Shown piece after piece: positions 58,437 to 64,000 of a DNA stretch of 64,000 bases. The DNA lies in assembly GCF_039993895.1 (NCBI RefSeq), contig NZ_CP121194.1, positions 744,001 through 808,000 on the forward strand. The letters run 5' to 3'. Positions within the stretch are counted from its first letter, which is position 1. The number at the start of each line of letters is the position of its first letter. Source of the DNA: Edaphobacter paludis. GTDB lineage: Bacteria > Acidobacteriota > Terriglobia > Terriglobales > Acidobacteriaceae. The position numbers and the translations under genes were made by a program. The notes beneath the pieces are model-generated. The model searched no databases, was not told the origin of the DNA, and saw only the letters and a list, made by a program, of their open reading frames with translations.

Positions 58437-61307
58437 TTACTTGATATCGCGCCAGTTCTGGCCTATGCCAACCTCGGCGGTGATGGGCACGGTGAATTCG
58501 GCTACGTGTTCCATCTCATGTTTGACTAGCTTTTGTAGCTCTTCGGCCTCTTCGGGGACTACGTCGAAGAGTAGTTCGTCGTGGACCTGGAGGGTCATCT
58601 GCGATTTGAGCTTGCGGTCGCGTAGAGCCTCGTCGATGCGGAGCATGGCTAGTTTGATGAGGTCGGCTGCGGTGCCCTGCAGCGGTGTGTTGACTGCGGT
58701 GCGCTCGGCGAAGCCTCGCATGTTCGGGTTGCGGGACTGGATGTCGGGGATGGGGCGGACGCGTCCGAAGTGAGTGCGGACGGCCTGGTCGCGGCGGACG
58801 GTTTCGAGGGTCTCGTCGATGAAGCGACGGACTCCGGCGTAGCGCTCGAAGTAGGTTTCGATGTATTGCTTCGCGGTCTTCTGGTCGATGCCGAGTTGGG
58901 CGCTGAGGCCGAAGGGGCTGATGCCGTAGACGATGCCGAAGTTGACCGCCTTGGCGCGATTGCGGGTCTCTTTGTCCATCTTCTCCGGCGCGATGCCGAA
59001 GACTTCGCTGGCGGTGAGGGTGTGGATGTCCTTGCCGGTGCGGTAGGCGTCGAGTAGAAGAGGGTCCTGCGAGAAATGTGCCATGAGGCGGAGTTCGATC
59101 TGTGAGTAGTCCGCCGACATGAGGACGTTGCCGGGAGCGGCGATGAAGGCGGCTCGAATCTCGCGACCTACTGCGGTGCGGATGGGGATGTTTTGCAGAT
59201 TGGGGTTAGTGGACGAGAGGCGGCCGGTCGCGGTGCCTACCTGATTGAAGGTGGTGTGAATGCGGCCATTGGCATCGGCGAGATTGGGGAGCTGGTCGAG
59301 GTAGGTGTTTTTCAGCTTGGCCAGTTGACGGTATTCGAGGACGAGCGCTGGCGTGGTGTGGTGTTCGGCCAGCTCTTCTAATACGTCCTGGGCGGTGGAG
59401 ACTACTTTGCCCTTACCGTACTTCATCGGCTTGGGGAGAAGCATCTTGTTGAAGAGTACGTCGCCTAGCTGCTTGGGGGAGTTGATGTTGAAGCGGTATG
59501 CGGAGTCGCTGCCCATTGCGGTACCGGCTTCGGCGTAGATGCGTTCGGCGAGGTTGTCGATCTCGATAGCAAGCCGGTTGGACATGTCGTTGAGGACGGT
59601 GGGGTCGATTCGGACTCCAGCTTGTTCCATGCGCAGGAGCACGGGGACGAGAGGGAGGTCAATGGTGTCGTAGACATTTGTAACCTTCGAGGTTTCAATC
59701 TCGGCGCGGAGGATGGGGGCGAGCCGCTGGACTGCGTTGGCGGCTTCAGCCAGCAGGTTTTCGGAGACGACACCTTTGGTGACCTGCGCGAGTGCTCGGT
59801 TGGTAAAGCGGGCGGTGACATCGGCCAGCGTATGCGATCCGTGGGTCGGGTTGACGAGATAGCTGAGGAGCATGACGTCGTTGCGGATACCGGCGAGCGT
59901 GATGCCATGCGGCTGTAAGGCGCGATGGATGGCTTTGAGGTCGTGGACGTCTTTGGGGAGAGCGGGGTCGAGGAGGGCTTCCTTAATGCCGGGAGCGTCG
60001 AGGGAGACTTCGATGGCGGTGTGCGAATTGACGGCGAGGCCCAATTTGCAGGCGGGGTCGGATGATGTGGCGCTGGCGGAAGCAGGGCCTAGGGCGCCCG
60101 GTTTTGTGGCTGCTTCGGCGGTGCCGAAGAGTGTGAGATTTTCTGCGGGGGGTGGTTCGGGTTCGTTCGATTCTTCGCTGGGTTCGGCGGCGGTCTCTTC
60201 GGCGATGGCGCGGGCGTCTTCGAAGATGGCGATGGCCAGACCGTGAGGTTTTCCCGTGGCCTGGTCGATGGTGCGGGCTTCGGTGAGGAGTGCAGCGATC
60301 TCTTCTGACGTGGGTTTGGTGTTGAAGGCGATGGGCGTGTTGTCGGTGGCGGGAGCCAGATCTTTGAGGAGGGTCGTGAACTCGAGTTCGGAGAAGAGTT
60401 CGCGGCAGGCGGCGTTGTCCGGCGGCTGGGTGAGCATGTCTTCGATGCTGTAGTCGATGGGGACGCCGGTGTGGATGGTGACGAGCTCTTTGGAGAGGAG
60501 AATATTTTCGCGATTATTTTGTAACGATTCGCGATACGTTTTGCGCTTGACCTCGTCGGCTCGATCGAGCGCGGCTTCGACGGTGCCGAACTGCTGGATG
60601 AGTTCGACGGACCCTTTGTCGCCGATGCCGGGTGCTCCGGGGATGTTGTCGATGGCGTCGCCGCGAAGGGCCATAACGTCGACGACGCGCTCGGGAGGGA
60701 CGCCGAGGGCGGCTTCGACTCCGGCAGGGTCGAGGATGAGGTTGTCCTTCGTCGGGTTGAGGATGGAGACGCCGTCGTTGACGAGCTGCATCATGTCCTT
60801 GTCGGAGGACACGACGAAGACCTTGTGGCCTAGCGCGGAGAGCTTGCAGGAGAGGGTGCCGATGACGTCGTCGGCTTCGAAGCCCTCGTAGCTGAGGATG
60901 GGGATGCGGAAGGCTTCGAGGGCGCGGCGGATGAAGGGAAGCTGCTGGGCGAGGTCCTGCGGCATCTCGGTGCGGTTGGCCTTGTAGCCCGCGTAGTCGA
61001 TGACTTCGAACTCCTGCGTTTTGATGTTGAATTTCTTGACGCCCTTCATCTCTTTGGCGCGCTCGTCGCGGAAGACGGGGCCGGAGAGATCGTAGACGGC
61101 GGCGAGATAGTGCGGCTGGAAGTCTTTGCGCAGCTTGTTGATCATGTTGACGAAGACATACGTCGCCGCGGTTGGGATGCCGGTGCGCGTGGACATCGGA
61201 CGCTGGCGCTGCATGGCGTGGTAGGCGCGGAAGATAAAGGCCATGCTGTCGAGCAGGTAGATGGGGGGCTTTTCGGCGGTGGTCTTCTCTGTTTTCGCTT
61301 CGGACAT
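58437..61307 (-). CDS. polA: DNA polymerase I
   Basis: Pol I fills gaps and removes primers. The 956-residue product has an N-terminal 5'-3' exonuclease (about 14-300, DSMAFIFRAYHAM, GDAIDNIPGAPGIGDKG). A degenerate 3'-5' exonuclease domain follows: the DxE pair is not seen, though NDVMLLSYL, with the later Asp, is. The polymerase domain has motif A (SADYSQIELR) and the O-helix (KAVNFGIVYGIS), ending VPITAEVGIGQNWRDIK. An Ala/Glu/Pro-rich insert lies near 375-430. Proofreading is therefore probably lost. Confidence 0.96.
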   Translation of the reverse strand: MSEAKTEKTTAEKPPIYLLDSMAFIFRAYHAMQRQRPMSTRTGIPTAATYVFVNMINKLRKDFQPHYLAAVYDLSGPVFRDERAKEMKGVKKFNIKTQEFEVIDYAGYKANRTEMPQDLAQQLPFIRRALEAFRIPILSYEGFEADDVIGTLSCKLSALGHKVFVVSSDKDMMQLVNDGVSILNPTKDNLILDPAGVEAALGVPPERVVDVMALRGDAIDNIPGAPGIGDKGSVELIQQFGTVEAALDRADEVKRKTYRESLQNNRENILLSKELVTIHTGVPIDYSIEDMLTQPPDNAACRELFSELEFTTLLKDLAPATDNTPIAFNTKPTSEEIAALLTEARTIDQATGKPHGLAIAIFEDARAIAEETAAEPSEESNEPEPPPAENLTLFGTAEAATKPGALGPASASATSSDPACKLGLAVNSHTAIEVSLDAPGIKEALLDPALPKDVHDLKAIHRALQPHGITLAGIRNDVMLLSYLVNPTHGSHTLADVTARFTNRALAQVTKGVVSENLLAEAANAVQRLAPILRAEIETSKVTNVYDTIDLPLVPVLLRMEQAGVRIDPTVLNDMSNRLAIEIDNLAERIYAEAGTAMGSDSAYRFNINSPKQLGDVLFNKMLLPKPMKYGKGKVVSTAQDVLEELAEHHTTPALVLEYRQLAKLKNTYLDQLPNLADANGRIHTTFNQVGTATGRLSSTNPNLQNIPIRTAVGREIRAAFIAAPGNVLMSADYSQIELRLMAHFSQDPLLLDAYRTGKDIHTLTASEVFGIAPEKMDKETRNRAKAVNFGIVYGISPFGLSAQLGIDQKTAKQYIETYFERYAGVRRFIDETLETVRRDQAVRTHFGRVRPIPDIQSRNPNMRGFAERTAVNTPLQGTAADLIKLAMLRIDEALRDRKLKSQMTLQVHDELLFDVVPEEAEELQKLVKHEMEHVAEFTVPITAEVGIGQNWRDIK

Positions 61308-61381
61308 GGTGGTTTGATGGTAGCGCGTTGGTCAGAATAAATGCATCGACCGCGGATTGCGCGTATAAGAGCGGATTGTTT

Positions 61382-62485
61382 TCAGAGGAGCAACATGCAG
61401 TCGCCGTAGGAGAAGAAGCGGTAGCGCTCGCGGACGGCGTGGGCGTAGGCGGCGAGGACGGCTTCTCTTCCGGCGAAGGCGCTTACCAGCATCAGCAGCG
61501 TGGATTGCGGGAGGTGGAAGTTGGTGAGCAGGCCGCTGACGACGCGGAAGTTGTGGCCGGGGCTGATGAAGATTTCTGTTGAGCCGGAGTGCGGGTGAAG
61601 GCGCAGGCCGGTGTGCGGCTCGAATGGATCGGTCGAGGCTAGCTGGGCGCAGTGCTCGAGGGTGCGAGTGGTGGTGGTTCCGGCGGCGATGATGCGGCGG
61701 CCCTCTGCCAGAGCGGCGTTGATGGCGGTGGCGGTGGCGGCGGGGAGGGTGTAGTGCTCGGCGTGGAGGTGTATGTCGGCGAGGTCTTTGGCGCGAACGG
61801 GCTGGAAGGTTCCGAGGCCTACGTGGAGGGTGATGGTCTCGATCTGGATGCCGTTTTGCTTGAGTTGGTCGAGGATCGCGGGAGTGAAGTGGAGTCCGGC
61901 GGTGGGGGCGGCGGCTGAGCCGGGTTCGTGGGAGAAGACGGTCTGGTAGCGGTCGCGGTCTTCCGGATTGTCGCTGCGGTGGATGTAGGGGGGCAGCGGC
62001 ATGTGGCCGATTTTTTCGAGGATAGCCTGGAAGTCCGGCGCGGGGGCGAAGCGGAGGGTGCGCTCGCCGAACTCTCCTGCGGTGAGGATCTCGGCGGTGA
62101 GGAGTGGCTCGGTTTCGTTGGGGGCGTGGAAGTGGAGGTGTTCGCCGGGCTGGACCTTGCGGCTGGGGCGAACGAGGGCCGACCAGTCGTCCCCGCCAAG
62201 ATGCTGGGTGAGGAGAACCTCGATGCGTCCGCTGGGGTGGGGGGAGTTTTGTTGGGTGTGCAGACCGGCGCGGGTGGCGTAGAGGCGGGCGGGGATGACA
62301 CGGCTGTCGTTGAGGACGAGGAGGTCGCCGGGGCGGAGGATTTCGGGGAGGTTGCGGAAGAAGTCGTCGCTGTATTCGCCGGTGTGGCGGTCGAGGCGGA
62401 GCATGCGGCTGGTGCCGCGGACGGGTGGCGGGGATTGGGCGATGAGCTCTTCGGGGAGGTCGAAATGGAAGTCGGATACGCGCAC
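61382..62485 (-). CDS. queA: S-adenosylmethionine:tRNA ribosyltransferase-isomerase
   Basis: QueA transfers and isomerises ribose from SAM to make epoxyqueuosine in tRNA. The 367-residue product starts [20 protein letters not shown] and contains the family segments [41 protein letters not shown] and [21 protein letters not shown]. It ends with SYGDCMLLL. Queuosine partner genes tgt and queG are not in the window. Confidence 0.97.
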   Translation of the reverse strand: MRVSDFHFDLPEELIAQSPPPVRGTSRMLRLDRHTGEYSDDFFRNLPEILRPGDLLVLNDSRVIPARLYATRAGLHTQQNSPHPSGRIEVLLTQHLGGDDWSALVRPSRKVQPGEHLHFHAPNETEPLLTAEILTAGEFGERTLRFAPAPDFQAILEKIGHMPLPPYIHRSDNPEDRDRYQTVFSHEPGSAAAPTAGLHFTPAILDQLKQNGIQIETITLHVGLGTFQPVRAKDLADIHLHAEHYTLPAATATAINAALAEGRRIIAAGTTTTRTLEHCAQLASTDPFEPHTGLRLHPHSGSTEIFISPGHNFRVVSGLLTNFHLPQSTLLMLVSAFAGREAVLAAYAHAVRERYRFFSYGDCMLLL

Positions 62486-62546
62486 TGTTTTATTTTAGTT
62501 AGGTCGAGATTGGTGAAAGAGGTCGCGCGTTGCGCGAATGCTCACC

Positions 62547-63212
62547 TCAGGTGCGATAACGCCGTGTCGAAGATGGGACACCCGGGTTTGTGGATTGGGC
62601 GAGTTCGACGGAGTGGTCGAGGGCGGCCTGAACGGCGGCTTGGTCGGCGGGAACCTGGGCGGTCCAGGCGACGGTGACGCGCGAGAAGGGTTTGGGGATG
62701 AGGAAGCGGTCCCAGGAGTTAGCCTGCCAGGCACTATGCGGGTGAACGTAGAAGGCGCCGACGGTGCTGCCGACGAGCTTGGCCAGTTGGACGACTCCGG
62801 GTTTAGCCACTTGAGCCGGGCCGCGGGGGCCGTCGGCGGTGATGGCGCAGTAGTGGCCAGCAAGGTAGGCGCGCTGCAGGTTGCGCAGACCGGCGGCGCC
62901 GTCGCGGGAACTGGAGCCGCGGATGGCGACGAAGCCGAGGCGCTCGACGGTGCGGGCGATGAGTTCGCCGTCGAAGCTGCGGCTGATGAGGATGGTCACG
63001 CCATGGTTGCGGAAGCGCCATGCGGAGGCGAGCAGGCAGCGGTGCCAGAAGGCGTAGACGGCGGGCGGGGCGGTGTCGTAGCCGGGAAGGGTGCCGGGGT
63101 CGGTGATGTCTTCGTAACGAAGCGTGACGCCGAGGCAGCAGATGATGGCGCTCGCAAGGCGGGGCACGATAGCCAGGGCGATGCGCTGCTTCAGAGTGTA
63201 CGGAGAGGTCAC
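62547..63212 (-). CDS. DUF374 lysophospholipid acyltransferase-like protein
   Basis: The 221-residue protein has one N-terminal membrane-like segment. It shows the DUF374 pattern: a WHRCLL acyltransferase His motif, ISRSFDGELIARTVERLGFVAIRGSSSRDGAAGLR and TADGPRGPAQVAKPGVVQLAKL. Such proteins resemble LPLAT-type enzymes and are linked to lipid A or lysolipid acylation. The substrate is not known. It lies in a tight minus-strand group with queA. Confidence 0.88.
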   Translation of the reverse strand: MTSPYTLKQRIALAIVPRLASAIICCLGVTLRYEDITDPGTLPGYDTAPPAVYAFWHRCLLASAWRFRNHGVTILISRSFDGELIARTVERLGFVAIRGSSSRDGAAGLRNLQRAYLAGHYCAITADGPRGPAQVAKPGVVQLAKLVGSTVGAFYVHPHSAWQANSWDRFLIPKPFSRVTVAWTAQVPADQAAVQAALDHSVELAQSTNPGVPSSTRRYRT

Positions 63213-63248
63213 GAAGATGAGTTTACCCGGAGGTAAGGGCAGGGAGTT

Positions 63249-63542
63249 TCAGGCCCGGCTTCGTCGTCCCAAATCGCCGCGAGCGTTCAGGCGGTCGATC
63301 TCGGCGATCACGCGGGCGGCTTCGTCTTCGAGACCGGTGCGCTGCTCGGTGTAGTCCTGCTCGGGGTACTTTCCGGCGAGATACTCGAAGTTCAGGTCGC
63401 GGAGGTTGTCGTAGATGGCGTCCTTGCGTTCGCGCAGGTAGTCGACACGGGTCTTGTCGGCCTGGAAGAACGGGTTGCGTTCCGGCCAGAAGATGAACAG
63501 GAAGATTGCGATCGTCAGCACGAGACCAGCTATGGCGCCCAT
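63249..63542 (-). CDS. CcmI-like cytochrome c biogenesis membrane protein
   Basis: The 97-residue protein has one membrane segment (about 3-23, IAGLVLTIAIFLFIFW), then a helical region with the CcmI-like pattern KDAIYDNLRDLNFEYLAGKYPEQDY. It lacks the long TPR domain of full-length CcmI. The start at 63542 overlaps the stop of the ccmH-like gene (TAATG), so they are coupled. Confidence 0.8.
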   Translation of the reverse strand: MGAIAGLVLTIAIFLFIFWPERNPFFQADKTRVDYLRERKDAIYDNLRDLNFEYLAGKYPEQDYTEQRTGLEDEAARVIAEIDRLNARGDLGRRSRA

Positions 63543-64000
63543 TAGTATTCCGTCTCCCGGCGAATGCGCTCGCGCATCGCGTCTCTGTCTGTATCCGATA
63601 TGCCTGTTGCGCTGGCGGGGGGCACGTTGACCAGCGACCGGCGCTTCCAGAAATAGATCAAAATGCCGGTGCCGAGCGTGGCAAAAAAGAAGACGGCGAA
63701 GGGAGCAATCCATGCGACGTCATCGAATCCGCCGCGAATGGGAGCTGCTAACACTGTCGGCCCGTATTTTGCGGCAAACCAGTTGAAGATCGAGGTATCG
63801 GAACCACCAGCGGCCATTTGAGCGCGCAACTGGTCGATCATGGGGCCGGAGTCGGGGCAACTGACGTGGTTGCATTCGAGCAGGATCTGGCCGCAACTGC
63901 AGGCGCACACCATCTGATGACCGAGCCTGCTGAAACGGGCGCCTCCATCGCTGGCTCCGAGCATCACCACGGCCAGAAGGCATACCGTCAAACTCTGCAT
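63542..64000 (-). CDS. ccmH: CcmH-like cytochrome c maturation protein (possibly truncated at the edge)
   Basis: The 152-residue frame starts at an ATG exactly at the window edge and may begin further upstream. It has a hydrophobic N-terminus, the Cys-rich motif CACSCGQILLECNHVSC, one membrane segment (about 92-115) and a charged tail. CcmH reduces apocytochrome thiols before heme attachment; here there are four Cys, not the simple CxxC. Overlap with the CcmI-like gene supports the assignment. Confidence 0.8.
   Translation of the reverse strand: MQSLTVCLLAVVMLGASDGGARFSRLGHQMVCACSCGQILLECNHVSCPDSGPMIDQLRAQMAAGGSDTSIFNWFAAKYGPTVLAAPIRGGFDDVAWIAPFAVFFFATLGTGILIYFWKRRSLVNVPPASATGISDTDRDAMRERIRRETEY

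Overview
The window looks like chromosomal DNA of an acidobacterium (Acidobacteriota, class Terriglobia, Granulicella/Edaphobacter-like). This is inferred from moderately high G+C, protein style, Tat-leader oxidoreductases, a S9 peptidase, GGCTGAAGCC-type intergenic palindromes and a KaiC-like ATPase cluster. No 16S gene is present to confirm it. No tRNA, rRNA, CRISPR array, insertion sequence or prophage was seen.

Layout. (1) 1-2969, minus strand: a secreted S9 prolyl-oligopeptidase-like peptidase that runs off the left edge, and a Tat-leader aldo/keto reductase. (2) 2970-3642: non-coding, with a good sigma70-like promoter about 445 bp before rpsL. (3) 3643-26093, plus strand: one continuous translation cluster (str + S10 + spc + alpha): rpsL-rpsG-fusA-tuf-rpsJ-rplC-rplD-rplW-rplB-rpsS-rplV-rpsC-rplP-rpmC-rpsQ-rplN-rplX-rplE-rpsN-rpsH-rplF-rplR-rpsE-rpmD-rplO-secY-adk-map-infA-rpmJ-rpsM-rpsK-rpsD-rpoA-rplQ. 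It ends in a strong intrinsic terminator. Most spacers are unusually long (about 40-170 nt). rplE is broken by an apparent one-base loss in an A-run near its 5' end. (4) 26202-29647: a GAF-PAS-GGDEF diguanylate cyclase (minus), then DUF503-rbfA-nrnA (plus). (5) 29671-34884: an ArnT/PMT-like glycosyltransferase, a two-domain GNAT protein, a VanZ-like protein and guaB. (6) 34971-40718: rimP-nusA-infB with a promoter, a leader hairpin and a terminator. (7) 40854-43216: a hypothetical gene, acylphosphatase, apt and a zinc alcohol dehydrogenase, closed by a bidirectional terminator. (8) 43317-53404, minus: efp (atypical tip residue), a secreted FecR-like protein, pabA/trpG, a PAS histidine kinase, a KaiC-like double ATPase with a small partner, glmM, xseA, DUF2905, a stand-alone response regulator and a YfgM-like TPR protein. 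(9) 53405-54031: a non-coding region dense in palindromes. (10) 54032-64000, minus: carboxylesterase, alditol-oxidase-like flavoenzyme, a two-gene RHIM-like module, polA, queA, a DUF374 acyltransferase and ccmI/ccmH-like genes at the right edge.

Most of the window is housekeeping. The best candidate for something undescribed is the pair at 57178-58351. The upstream gene ends in the motif GTNVQIGDHN. The next gene, 40 bp downstream, begins with GTNVQVGDNN and ends in a hydrophobic Gly/Ala/Val-rich segment. This motif resembles the amyloid RHIM core of animal RIP kinases, and the arrangement (sensor-like protein with a terminal motif, next to a small membrane-active-looking protein with the same motif) fits a bacterial amyloid-signalling or cell-death module. 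Function is inferred, not shown. Other points of interest are the rplE frameshift, the EF-P tip residue, the KaiC-like/histidine-kinase cluster and a possible small RNA in the palindrome-rich region.
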